Assembly (NCBI GenBank): GCA_038209365.1
Contig: JBBQXS010000028.1
Span: 1 to 58,029 of the forward strand
DNA length: 58,029 bases
Reading direction: 5' to 3'
From: DASQHW01 sp038209365
GTDB taxonomy: Bacteria; Actinomycetota; Acidimicrobiia; IMCC26256; PALSA-610
Shown: piece after piece, positions 32,076 to 39,838 of the stretch
Numbering within the stretch: position 1 is the stretch's first letter
Layout: each line of letters opens with the position of its first letter
Translations under genes and position numbers: made by a program
Notes under the pieces: generated by a model
What the model saw: the letters and a program-made list of their open reading frames with translations, nothing else
Databases searched by the model: none
What the model was told of the DNA's origin: nothing

Positions 32076-32806
32076 CGGTCCAGTGACTCCCGCGGGTCGA
32101 TCGGGCTGTGCAACGACACACCACCGTCTGCCGCGAGAACCTGCCCGGTGACCCAATCGAGCGTGCACAAGGCAACGATCGCCTGCGCGACTTCATCCGC
32201 GGTTCCCATCCGGCCGAGGGCGGATCGCCGGGTGACCATGTCGCGGTACCCCGGGAGTCTCTCGGTCGGCGCGAACATCGGCGTGTCCGTGGTGCCCGGC
32301 GCGACCGCGTTGACGCGAATGCCGTTCGCACCGAGCTCACGCGCCGCGGACCGTACGAGCTGGGCCAGCGCCGCCTTCGAGGCCGCGTAGTGGGCCATCG
32401 CGCGATCGGCGAGGAATCCCGAGATGCTCGTGACCGCGACGATCGAGCCGCCGTGGTCCATGGCCCGGGCGCATTCGCGCAGACACACGAACGCGCCCCG
32501 CAGGTTCACGTTCATCACACGATCCCACTCGTCGGTCGTCATCCCCAACAGCGGCGCGCTGCCGCCCACGCCCGCGCTCAGCACCGCGACGTCGAGGCGG
32601 CCGAGGTCGCGCACCGCTCGTGCGATGCCGTCCACCACCTCTTGCTCCGTCGCGACGTCAACCGGCACCGCGACGTCTGCGTCCGGCGCGTCCACCACGT
32701 CGAGCACCGCCACCCGTGCGCCTGCATTGCGCAAACGCGTGACGCAGGCAGCACCGATCCCACTGGCGCCACCGGTGACGATCGCAGTCGCGCCTTGCAG
32801 TTCCAT
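32072..32806 (-). CDS. Short-chain dehydrogenase/reductase
   Basis: 244 aa, ATG 32806. TGGASGIGAACV cofactor loop, VLDVVDAP (Asp, NAD-type), LSAGVGG in place of NNAG, catalytic Ser in VTSISG and YAASKAALAQL, and VAPGTTDTPM. The end, TGQVLAADGGVS, is followed by 16 extra residues. Translationally coupled to the HAD gene. Fourth SDR within 6.6 kb. Confidence 0.87.
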   Translation of the reverse strand: MELQGATAIVTGGASGIGAACVTRLRNAGARVAVLDVVDAPDADVAVPVDVATEQEVVDGIARAVRDLGRLDVAVLSAGVGGSAPLLGMTTDEWDRVMNVNLRGAFVCLRECARAMDHGGSIVAVTSISGFLADRAMAHYAASKAALAQLVRSAARELGANGIRVNAVAPGTTDTPMFAPTERLPGYRDMVTRRSALGRMGTADEVAQAIVALCTLDWVTGQVLAADGGVSLHSPIDPRESLDR

Positions 32807-32833
32807 GATGGTGCGACGCTAGCGTCCGCAGCC

Positions 32834-33721
32834 GTGGCGTCACCGTGGTTCGGGTTGTATCTGCCGCAGCTGCGGATGAGCTTCGATCGCATCCTCGAGC
32901 GCACGCTCGTCGCCGAAGAGGCCGGCTTCGACTCCGTATGGCTGATGGACCACATCGCCGCGCCGATGGCACCCGACGTCGACACCTTCGAGGGCTGGAC
33001 GATTGCGAGCGCGCTCGCGGCGCGCACCACGCGCATCCGCATCGGCCATCTCGTGCTGTGCGACCCGTTCCGGCATCCGGCGCTGCTCGCCAAGATGGCC
33101 GCGACGCTCGACGTGATCTCGAACGGGCGATTGGAGCTCGGCATCGGCTGGGGATCGGTACCGGCCGAGCTCCGAACGTACGGCTTCGGCGACGAGCCGG
33201 CCGCGACGCGCGCGGCCAAGCTGCGCGAGACACTCGAGATCCTGGACCTGATGTTCGCCGGAGAGCCCTTCGATCACGTGGGGACGCACTACACACTGCG
33301 CGGGGCGCAAGGGCGGCCCGTGCCCGTGCAGGCGCGCGTCCCGGTTCACATCGGCGGCGGGGGCGCGCTCCACACGATGCCGCTGGTGCGCGATCACGCC
33401 GACTGGTGGAACTGTCCGGGCTACGCGCTCGAGCGACTCGACGAGCTCCGACCGCTGGCGGGACACGCGCGCATCTCGGCGCAGCACCCGATCGGCCTGG
33501 CTGCGAATTTCGCAGACCGCGACGAGGTCACAGCGACGGTGAAGCGCCGGTTCGGCTCGTGGGGTGGCGTCGTCGCAGGAACCGCCGACGAGGTCGCGGA
33601 CGCGCTCGCCCGAGAGGTCGCACGCGGCGTCGAGGGTTTCGTGTGCCAGTTCGGGGATTTCGGCACGCAGGGCACGATCGAGCGCTTCATGACCGACGTG
33701 GCATCTAGATTTCGCACGTGA
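32834..33721 (+). CDS. Luciferase-like monooxygenase (LLM class flavin/F420-dependent oxidoreductase)
   Basis: 295 aa from GTG 32834; the open frame upstream is antisense to the SDR. Bacterial-luciferase TIM barrel: FGLYLPQLRMSFDRIL, AEEAGFDSVWLMDHI, RIRIGHLVLCDPFRHPALLA, SNGRLELGIGWG and PVHIGGGG. Many actinobacterial members use F420 rather than FMN; the sequence alone does not decide. The stop overlaps the start of the broken alanine dehydrogenase (GTGA), suggesting a shared transcript. Confidence 0.87.
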   Translation: MASPWFGLYLPQLRMSFDRILERTLVAEEAGFDSVWLMDHIAAPMAPDVDTFEGWTIASALAARTTRIRIGHLVLCDPFRHPALLAKMAATLDVISNGRLELGIGWGSVPAELRTYGFGDEPAATRAAKLRETLEILDLMFAGEPFDHVGTHYTLRGAQGRPVPVQARVPVHIGGGGALHTMPLVRDHADWWNCPGYALERLDELRPLAGHARISAQHPIGLAANFADRDEVTATVKRRFGSWGGVVAGTADEVADALAREVARGVEGFVCQFGDFGTQGTIERFMTDVASRFRT

Positions 33722-34845
33722 ACCCACCGCTGGTCGTCGGCGTCCCGCGCGAGGTGAAGACCGACGAACATCGCGTCGCGATCACTCCCGACGGCGTGCT
33801 CGAGATGTCCCACCACCGCGTGACCGTCGTCATCGAGAGTGGCGCGGGCGTCGACTCGGGCATCACCGACGAGGACTATCGCGCTGTCGGGGCGACGATC
33901 GTGGCGAGCGCGCAGGACGCGTGGGGCGATGCCGACCTCGTGCTGAAGGTGAAGGAGCCGCAGCCCTCGTAGCTCGGCTTCTTGCGCGAGAACCTCGTGC
34001 TGTTCACGTATCTCCACCTCGCGGCGTATCCGGACCTCGGCCGCAAGCTGATCGACACCGGCACCACTGCGATCGCGTACGAGACCGTCCAGCTGAACGG
34101 GCAGCTGCCGCTGCTCGCGCCGATGAGCGAGGTCGCGGGGCGCATGGCACCGCAGATCGGCGCGCACTTCCTGGAGCGCCGCCAGGGCGGGCGTGGCGTC
34201 CTGCTGGGTGGGGCGCCGGGCGTGCGGCCCGCGCGCGTCGTGGTGCTCGGCGCCGGGAACGTCGGGTGGAACGCGGCGTGGATCGCGCAAGGCATGGAAG
34301 CAGAGGTGCTTCTCCTCGACAAGAACCTCGATCGCCTCCGATGGGTCGACCAGATCCACAAGGGCCGCATACAAACGCTCGCGAGCAACCGGGCGGCGGT
34401 CGCGCGTGCCGTGCGGGACGCGGATCTCGTGATCGGTGCCGTGCTCGTGCCGGGAGGCCGTGCCCCGGTGCTCGTGACCGACGACATGGTCCAAGAGATG
34501 AAGCCGCGCGCGGTCATCGTCGACTGTGCGATCGACCAGGGCGGTTGCATCGAGGGGATCCACGAGACGACGCACAGCGACCCCGTCTTCGAGCGTCATC
34601 ACGTGTTGCACTACGCGGTCGGCAACGTGCCGGGCGCGGTGCCGAACACCTCGACATACGCGCTCACGAACGCGACGCTTCCGTACGCGGTCGAGCTCGC
34701 GACCAAAGGCATTGCCGAGGCGGTGCGCGCGGACCCCGCGCTCGCGGCGGGCGTGAACACGATGCATGGTCGCGTGGTGAACCCGGCCGTCGCGGAAGCG
34801 CTCGGCGTCCCCGCGTCTCCCGTCGAAGCCGCTGAATTCGGCTGA
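33718..34845 (+). pseudogene. ald: Alanine dehydrogenase interrupted by an in-frame TAG
   Basis: The frame from GTG 33718 encodes VGVPREVKTDEHRVAITP and continues to VKEPQPS, where TAG at 33970-33972 stops it after 84 codons. The same frame goes on with LGFLRENLVLFTYLHLAA, the rest of a normal Ald including VVLGAGNVGWNAAWIA (NAD-binding), catalytic His in MAPQIGAHFLE-like context and the ending EAAEFG. Relatives usually have Glu at this place (EPLPEE/EYGFLR), so one GAG-to-TAG change explains the break; read through, the product is 375 aa, the family's length. A restart at TTG 33982 would lack the N-terminal substrate-binding part. A sequencing error cannot be excluded. Ald interconverts alanine and pyruvate plus ammonia. 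Confidence 0.85.
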
Positions 34846-34864
34846 CGCCGAGGAGTCGAGCCTT

Positions 34865-34887
34865 CGGGATCGATCTCTTCGATCCCG
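34865..34887. terminator. Perfect 9-bp hairpin after the ald frame
   Basis: CGGGATCGA-TCTCT-TCGATCCCG lies 20 bases after the ald stop and 23 bases before the epimerase start. It lacks a T tract, as is common for actinobacterial terminators, and may separate the two transcripts. Confidence 0.5.
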
Positions 34888-34909
34888 ACTCGTTAGCATT
34901 TGCGATCTC

Positions 34910-35881
34910 ATGAGAGTCCTGGTCAGCGGCGGAGCCGGCTTCATCGGCTCCCACCTCGTCGATGCGCTGATCTCGCGGGGCGACGACGTCGTGGTGCTGG
35001 ACGACTTCAGCACCGGCTACCGAGAGAACGTCGACGCGGCGTCCGTGCTCGTGGAAGGTTCGGTCGTGGACGAAGCGACCGTTCGCACGGCAATGCGCGG
35101 ATGTGAGTTGGTCTTCCACCAGGCCGCGCACAAGGCAGTGATGCGCTCGGTGGAACAGCCGTTGCCCACCGACCTTGCCAACACCCACGGCACGCTCACG
35201 ATGCTGAAATGCGCGAGCGACGAAGGCGTACGGCGCTTCGTGCACGCCTCGTCGAGCAGCGTCTACGGAGGTGCCGCGCACGTGCCGACCCGAGAGGACG
35301 AGCCGCAGTCGCCGCGCTCGCCATATGCGGTCACCAAGCTCGCCGCCGAACACTATTGCCGGGTGTTCACCGAGCTGTACGGGCTCGAGACGATCGCGCT
35401 CCGATACTTCAACGTGTACGGCCCGCGCCAGCGCCCGGACGCGACCTACGCGGCAGTCATCCCACTGTTCATCGATGCCCTGGCGCACGGAAACAGGCCG
35501 GTGGTGCACGGTGACGGCACGCAAAGCCGCGATTTCACGTTCATCGACGACGTGATCGCGGCCAATCTCGCTGCGGCCGCGGCGCCCGCGCAAGCGTGTG
35601 CCGGAAAGGCGTACAACATCGCGGGTGGCGCCTCGTATTCGCTGCTCGATCTTCTCGGCGTCCTCGGCCGGATCCTCGACGTCCGCCCACAGCCGTCGTT
35701 CGCGCCGCCGCGGGTGGGCGACGTGCGTCTCAGCCGTGCCGACGTCACCGCTGCCGAGCGCGACCTGGACTTCCGGTGCGCGATCGGCTTCGAGGACGGG
35801 CTGCGCGCGACCGTCGCGTGGTTCTCCGACCGGTTCGCACGGCGCGACTCCCCTGCGACGACGTCACGCGACGCCACGTAG
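34910..35881 (+). CDS. NAD-dependent sugar-nucleotide epimerase/dehydratase
   Basis: 323 aa extended SDR. VSGGAGFIGSHLVDAL cofactor loop, VLDDFSTG (Asp, NAD), ASSSSVYGG (Ser) and the YxxxK pair in SPYAVTKLAAEHY, then LRYFNVYGPRQRPDATYAAV and GDGTQSRDFTFIDDV. Closest in pattern to UDP-glucose 4-epimerases acting on polymer precursors, so it may serve surface-glycan synthesis; substrate unproven. ATG 34910. Transcribed towards the convergent csrA. Confidence 0.9.
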   Translation: MRVLVSGGAGFIGSHLVDALISRGDDVVVLDDFSTGYRENVDAASVLVEGSVVDEATVRTAMRGCELVFHQAAHKAVMRSVEQPLPTDLANTHGTLTMLKCASDEGVRRFVHASSSSVYGGAAHVPTREDEPQSPRSPYAVTKLAAEHYCRVFTELYGLETIALRYFNVYGPRQRPDATYAAVIPLFIDALAHGNRPVVHGDGTQSRDFTFIDDVIAANLAAAAAPAQACAGKAYNIAGGASYSLLDLLGVLGRILDVRPQPSFAPPRVGDVRLSRADVTAAERDLDFRCAIGFEDGLRATVAWFSDRFARRDSPATTSRDAT

Positions 35882-35917
35882 GGTGCGACGAGCGGCCCCG
35901 CGAGTTCCCGGGCGCGA

Positions 35918-36166
35918 CTACCGGGCGTCGTGCTCGTCGGTGCGGGTCTTGATGTTCTGCAGCGACTCGAGCGCATGCTTCGATGGTTTCACCGCATCGC
36001 GATTCGCCTGCTGCAGCTGGGCGAAGATCTCTTCGCGGTGCACGTCGATCGAGCGCGGCGCCTTGATGCCGAGGCGTACCTGATCACCGCGAACTTCGAG
36101 AACCGTCACCACGATCTCGTGCCCGATCATGATGCTCTGATTCGCACGTCGTGTGAGCACGAGCAC
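35918..36166 (-). CDS. csrA: Carbon storage regulator CsrA
   Basis: 82 aa from GTG 36166, with an excellent AGGGGAGGA 6 bases upstream; the frame upstream is not CsrA-like. MLVLTRRANQSIMIGHEIVV, then VRLGIKAPRSIDVHREEIF, is the complete dimeric RNA-binding fold; the C-terminal tail of about 25 residues is longer than in E. coli. CsrA binds GGA-containing leader hairpins; where FliW is present, as here, FliW sequesters it until flagellin takes FliW away. Its usual role is to restrain flagellin translation. Confidence 0.93.
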   Translation of the reverse strand: MLVLTRRANQSIMIGHEIVVTVLEVRGDQVRLGIKAPRSIDVHREEIFAQLQQANRDAVKPSKHALESLQNIKTRTDEHDAR

Positions 36167-36306
36167 GGGATCCTCCCCTCCATGGCGGCCGCGGCAGCGC
36201 GCCCGACCGCGAGCATACGCACTCGCGTCACCGCGTGCGTGGGTCCTGTGCACCCTCCGCATTCACGTTCGGTGGCGGTAGCAAGCGATACGCGCGGCGC
36301 GATCAA

Positions 36307-36720
36307 TCAGCTCGCGATGGCGAGCGGTGCTCTCACGCTGTAGCCCGCGCTCGGCAGCACGACCTGGGCGGCCTCGCACGTGACGCGGTTGACGACGATC
36401 GGACCAAGGAGGTTCAGCGTCGAGTCCTCGGGGCGATCGCGCAACGTCACCACCGCGAAGACCACCGCGTCCTCGGCAGCAGTAAGCCTCAGGCGTTCCG
36501 CTGATCCCGCGTCGAGCTCGAACTCGTAGTCCGGATAGAAGACCCACGGCGGCACGACGACGAAGCCCACCTCCGAGCTGTCCGCGGACGTCAACAACAA
36601 GAACGGACTTCCCGCCGGACCCCACGGCACCAGGTCGAATCGGTGCGCGTTCGGGAACCCGGGCATCCCGGCGGGGAAGTTGATCCCGACGACATCGGTG
36701 GTGAGCTGTGTCTCGAGCAT
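36307..36720 (-). CDS. fliW: Flagellar assembly factor FliW (CsrA antagonist)
   Basis: 137 aa from ATG 36720. FPAGMPGFPNAHRFDLVPWG, SPFLLLTSADSSEVGFVVVP and the ending LGPIVVNRVTCEAAQVVL match FliW. FliW binds CsrA allosterically and is itself titrated by flagellin. The gene follows the flgL remnant by 6 bases and precedes csrA by about 140 bases. An intact flagellin gene is not in the window. Confidence 0.9.
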   Translation of the reverse strand: MLETQLTTDVVGINFPAGMPGFPNAHRFDLVPWGPAGSPFLLLTSADSSEVGFVVVPPWVFYPDYEFELDAGSAERLRLTAAEDAVVFAVVTLRDRPEDSTLNLLGPIVVNRVTCEAAQVVLPSAGYSVRAPLAIAS

Positions 36721-36726
36721 CGATTC

Positions 36727-36909
36727 CTACCGGGAGAGGTCCGCGAGGGACGGTTGAGATGTGTTCGCGGTCACCTGGGATGCCGCGTGGTGTTGGACGT
36801 GATGGGCTCGGAGCTGCATCGTCCCTTCCGTGAGGTCGATGTCTTCGAGATTCGACGGCTTCTTCTTCATCTTCAGCGTGTCCGCCCTGTTCTGGGAGCT
36901 GTATGGCAT
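36727..36909 (-). pseudogene. 3' remnant of flgL (hook-filament junction protein)
   Basis: 60 codons from ATG 36909. The text SNLEDIDLTEGTMQLRAHHV, then ASQVTANTSQPSLADLSR, follows the C-terminal D0 segment of FlgL/flagellin proteins (a pattern of the type VEDVDLAEA...LQ...QA.L....RV.QPSLLDFLR). FlgL is normally about 300 residues and comes after flgN and flgK; here only the tail survives, 3 bases behind the flgN stop and in the same reading frame (TGA CCG ATG). Flagellar operons of actinobacteria run flgN-flgK-flgL-fliW-csrA, so a deletion of flgK and most of flgL is the simplest reading. The resemblance is from memory and by eye. Confidence 0.6.
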
Positions 36910-36912
36910 CGG

Positions 36913-37404
36913 TCAGATCGCCTCGTCCACGATGCGCAACACGAGAGTCCGCTCGGGGAGTGTGGCGTGCTTGTCGTACGCGTCGACATCGAGGTCGATG
37001 GCGCCCATCACGCCGGGTGTCCCGCGAGTCCCCTCGCGTGCGCCTTGCGACAGCTCGCGGTTCGACTTCGTGATCGCGTCGATCTCCTCGGCAAGACCGA
37101 GCAATGCGCGGCGGTGTTCCGTGAAGATCCCGTCCCAGGGTGTGGGCGTCAGCGAGGCAAGCTCGCGCAGCGTCGGTGCGTCGGAGATGCCGAGCTCGCG
37201 TCCCGCATCGGCGACGTGCACTGCCCACTCGAGCTCGACGCGCCTGATCTCGCCGACCACGCTCTCGACTTCACGCGTTGCACGCGCGAGCCAGCGACCG
37301 CGGCCGGCCGCAAAGATGAGCTGCTCCTCCTCGAGCTTGAAGACGAGGAGCTCGACGAGCTGCCGCTCTCTCCACAAGATGTTCGAGGCGTCGCTCAGCG
37401 CCAT
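36913..37404 (-). CDS. flgN: FlgN-like flagellar export chaperone
   Basis: 163 aa from ATG 37404 (MALSDASNILWRERQLVELL), the usual start of actinobacterial FlgN; the longer frame is Pro/Gly-rich. Helical protein with LVFKLEEEQLIFAAGRGRWL and TPWDGIFTEHRRALLGL. FlgN escorts FlgK and FlgL to the flagellar export gate, yet neither partner is intact here. The last 15 or so residues (LPERTLVLRIVDEAI) go beyond the usual FlgN end and may be sequence brought in from flgK or flgL by the deletion. Upstream lies a 12-base direct repeat (CGGGAGCCAATG twice, about 37475-37498). Confidence 0.85.
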   Translation of the reverse strand: MALSDASNILWRERQLVELLVFKLEEEQLIFAAGRGRWLARATREVESVVGEIRRVELEWAVHVADAGRELGISDAPTLRELASLTPTPWDGIFTEHRRALLGLAEEIDAITKSNRELSQGAREGTRGTPGVMGAIDLDVDAYDKHATLPERTLVLRIVDEAI

Positions 37405-37571
37405 CACTCCACCCTCACGGCCCCAGTGGTGCATCGTTCCATCGGCGGGTTCGCCCCAGGAGATGAATGAACCGGGAGCCAATGCGGGAGCCAATGCGCG
37501 CGCGTCCCGTGTCCAAGGGGTGCCGCTCGCTGCGGACCGTGAGATCCGGCCGCAGGTACGTCCCGGCTCCG

Positions 37572-38225
37572 CTAGCGCAGGACCCCGAGGGCTACGGCAC
37601 GTCCGAGCGCCTCGTTTCGGTTCTTGGCGCCGAGCTTGGCGTAGATGCGCACGAGGTGGGACTTCACGGTTGCGAGGGTGACCGAGAGGTCATTGGCGAT
37701 CTCACGGTTGGAGCGACCTTCGGCCAGAAGGATTAGGACCTCGCGCTCGCGCGCGGAGAGAAGCTCGTCGGTGCGCTCGCCCAGGGGCGGCAACCGGACG
37801 GTCCCCACGAGGGCGCCGTGGAGGGCGGGCGCGACGTATTGCCCGCCCTTGCACGCGGCATCGACGGCCGTGCCCAGCTCGTCGACGTCGCTCGTCCGCA
37901 TGACGACCGCTGTGGCACCGAGGGCAAGGAGGTACCCCAGGACGTGGTCCTGGGCGACGGGCAGCAGCGCCACGATCGCCGGATGCGGCCGGAGCCGGAC
38001 GAGACGCCGGACGAACTCCTCGAGGGCGAGGTCGGCGGGCGTGCCCACCACCACGACGTCGGGCCGGAGGGATTCCGAGAGGCTCAGCAGCTCGCGCCCG
38101 GATCGGGTCTGGGCGACGACCTCCAGCCCGCGGCCCTGGAGCACGGCTGTGATGCCCGCCCGTACGAGCGCGAGCTCGTCGGCGACGACGGCCGTTTCGG
38201 CCGTCCGCTTGTCCGCATCTTGCAC
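37572..38225 (-). CDS. LuxR/NarL-type regulator with a degenerate receiver domain
   Basis: 217 aa from GTG 38225. N-terminal receiver-like domain (about 10-125) and C-terminal LuxR HTH: LSAREREVLILLAEGRSNRE, then IANDLSVTLATVKSHLVRIY, ending ALGRAVALGVL. In the receiver the acidic pair (D16/E17) is kept, but the phosphoacceptor position is Gly61 (PDVVVVGTP rather than PDVVLLDxxMP) and the conserved Lys is Arg (VVMRTSDVDEL). It therefore cannot be phosphorylated in the normal way. Divergent from the sigma gene, so it may regulate it. No sensor kinase is adjacent. Confidence 0.87.
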   Translation of the reverse strand: MQDADKRTAETAVVADELALVRAGITAVLQGRGLEVVAQTRSGRELLSLSESLRPDVVVVGTPADLALEEFVRRLVRLRPHPAIVALLPVAQDHVLGYLLALGATAVVMRTSDVDELGTAVDAACKGGQYVAPALHGALVGTVRLPPLGERTDELLSAREREVLILLAEGRSNREIANDLSVTLATVKSHLVRIYAKLGAKNRNEALGRAVALGVLR

Positions 38226-38402
38226 GGCGAGGCCTCCCGAGCCGTCGTGACCTGGGATACTACCCTCCGCGCGGCTGTGTTCGACGCAAAGTGCGCGGAT
38301 CTTTCCACCCTGCGGTCTATCAAGGGGGCGTACGCCACGAGCCGAAATTTCCTCGACATTCACAACGCCCAACGCACAGGGCGAGCCGGGGGACGGGGGA
38401 CC

Positions 38403-39281
38403 GTGAAGCCGACGCAGCCAGTGATGATCGACATCGAGCGGGCGACCCACGAGGACCAGCTCGTGCGCCAGCACCTCCCGCTCGTGCAGTACGTGGTCTC
38501 CGAGGTCGCCCACCGCGTGCCCAGCCATGTCACCCGCAACGACCTGGTCTCAGCCGGCATGCTCGGCCTCGCGCAAGCGGCCCGAAGCTACGACCCCGAG
38601 CGGGGAATCGCCTTCGAGCGGTTCGCATCGACCCGTATCCGCGGCGCGCTGCTCGACGAGCTCCGCGGCCGTGACTGGGCGAGCCGCTCGGTGCGCGCCC
38701 GGGCCCGGGGGCTGCAGGCGGCCCACGAAGAGCTGATGAACAAGCTCGGCCGGGCACCGACCTCCGACGAGGTCGCCGCGACGCTCGACGTGCCCACCGA
38801 GATCGTGCACAAGCTCGTCGACGACGTCCACCGCGCCACGGTGTTGAACTACGACTCCCTGGTGCTGGAAGGCGACGCGGAGTCGTTCATCGCGAGCGAC
38901 GACGCCACACCCGAGATGACGATGCTCGATCGTGAGCGCAAGGCGTACCTCATGGATGCGGTGCAGGCGCTGCCCGAGCGTCTGCAGCGCGTCGTCATCG
39001 GCTACTTCTTCGAGGAGCGGTCGATGCAGGACCTGGCCGACGAGCTCGGAGTCAGCGAGTCGCGTATCTCGCAGCTCCGCGCCGAGGCGCTGCTGTTGTT
39101 GAAGGACGGCATCAGCTCGCAGCTCGAGCCCGAGGCGCTCCCGGAGGAGCCACGCCCGAACGGTCGGGTCGCGCGCCGCAAGGCCGCGTACTACGCGGCG
39201 GTTGCCGCGGGCTCGAGCCCGCGCGACCGTGTCTCGGAGCGCCCGCTCGAGACCACGCACGCTGTGACCGCGCAAGCCTAG
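38403..39281 (+). CDS. FliA/WhiG-family sigma factor (sigma-28 type)
   Basis: 292 aa from GTG 38403, behind GGGGGACGGGG; ATG 38424 is an alternative. Region 2: LVRQHLPLVQYVVSEVAHRV, then LVSAGMLGLAQAARSYDPER and FERFASTRIRGALLDELRGR, the hallmark of FliA/WhiG. Region 3: LGRAPTSDEVAATLDV. Region 4: ALPERLQRVVIGYFFEERSM followed by QDLADELGVSESRISQLRAE. A C-terminal tail of about 45 residues is added. FliA runs late flagellar genes; its actinobacterial descendant WhiG runs sporulation in Streptomyces under c-di-GMP control through RsiG. Flagellar genes are adjacent and an RsiG-like gene lies at 20.3 kb; no FlgM was found. I cannot decide between the two names from sequence. Confidence 0.9.
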   Translation: MKPTQPVMIDIERATHEDQLVRQHLPLVQYVVSEVAHRVPSHVTRNDLVSAGMLGLAQAARSYDPERGIAFERFASTRIRGALLDELRGRDWASRSVRARARGLQAAHEELMNKLGRAPTSDEVAATLDVPTEIVHKLVDDVHRATVLNYDSLVLEGDAESFIASDDATPEMTMLDRERKAYLMDAVQALPERLQRVVIGYFFEERSMQDLADELGVSESRISQLRAEALLLLKDGISSQLEPEALPEEPRPNGRVARRKAAYYAAVAAGSSPRDRVSERPLETTHAVTAQA

Positions 39282-39342
39282 GAAAGCGCCCGGCGGCGCC
39301 TGACGAAGCGGCCGGGGGCGCGTGACGCGATCGGTGACGCCC

Positions 39343-39618
39343 TCAGGCGGCGGTGCGCGCTTTTCTCGCGGCCTTCTGGCGACGGCGGAGCACGCGGTGA
39401 CGCTCGATCGCAGTGAGGCCGCCCCAGACACCGTCGGCGGGACGGGTCTCGAGCGCGTGCTCGAGGCATTCCTCACGCACCGGGCACGATGCGCAGATCG
39501 CCTTCGCCTCGGCCGCGTGCGCATCCGACGTCGGGAAGAACACGGTCGTGTCGGTGTCGCGACACGCCGCGTCGTCGAACCAGTCGGTGCGTACGGGGAC
39601 AGTCTTCAAACGAGGCAT
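39343..39618 (-). CDS. WhiB-family [4Fe-4S] transcriptional regulator
   Basis: 91 aa from ATG 39618. Four cluster cysteines C19, C42, C45, C51 (AACRDTDTTVFFP, AICASCPVREEC), the turn GVWGG (63-67) that contacts the housekeeping sigma factor, and a basic tail HRVLRRRQKAARKARTAA for DNA contact. WhiB proteins are an actinobacterial hallmark and respond to O2, NO and redox state. Which WhiB subgroup this belongs to is not certain. Convergent with the sigma gene. Confidence 0.93.
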   Translation of the reverse strand: MPRLKTVPVRTDWFDDAACRDTDTTVFFPTSDAHAAEAKAICASCPVREECLEHALETRPADGVWGGLTAIERHRVLRRRQKAARKARTAA

Positions 39619-39659
39619 AGCCGAAGGATCAACGCGCGTCGCGGGCCTGCCATTCCCGC

Positions 39660-39827
39660 CTACCCGTACCAGCTGCCGCCCCGCTCGAGCCCGCCGGCAC
39701 CGAGCACGATGTACGCGGCATCGACGAGCGCCTGGCCCCGAGCGTCGAGGCCCACGGCCATGCCCTGGCGGTTCATCGTGTACCCGAACGACGAGTCCGT
39801 CGCGTCTGGCGCCCCGGCCGCCACCAC
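39660..39827 (-). pseudogene. C-terminal remnant of a beta-lactamase-family serine hydrolase (probable)
   Basis: 55 codons from GTG 39827 with normal G/C third positions. The text SSFGYTMNRQGMAVGLDARG followed by QALVDAAYIVLG resembles the C-terminus of EstB-type/class C beta-lactamase-fold hydrolases (FxYxMNxMG...GDPRGxALVDAVY). The rest of such a protein (about 330 residues, with the SxxK site) is absent: the aldolase gene begins to be read 12 bases upstream. This suggests a deletion that joined the hydrolase tail to the aldolase 3' end. A genuine small gene is the alternative. Confidence 0.45.
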
Positions 39828-39838
39828 GGCCGCGGAAG

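Noticed and set aside
37405..37571. A sigma-28/WhiG promoter in front of flgN
   Set aside because: GCCGAT is present on the minus strand (37446-37441), but there is no TAAA at the required distance upstream, so the match is to half of the consensus only.
39343..39618. WhiB plus the sigma factor as proof of sporulation
   Set aside because: WhiB-like proteins occur in most actinobacteria regardless of development, so their proximity alone is not evidence for spores.
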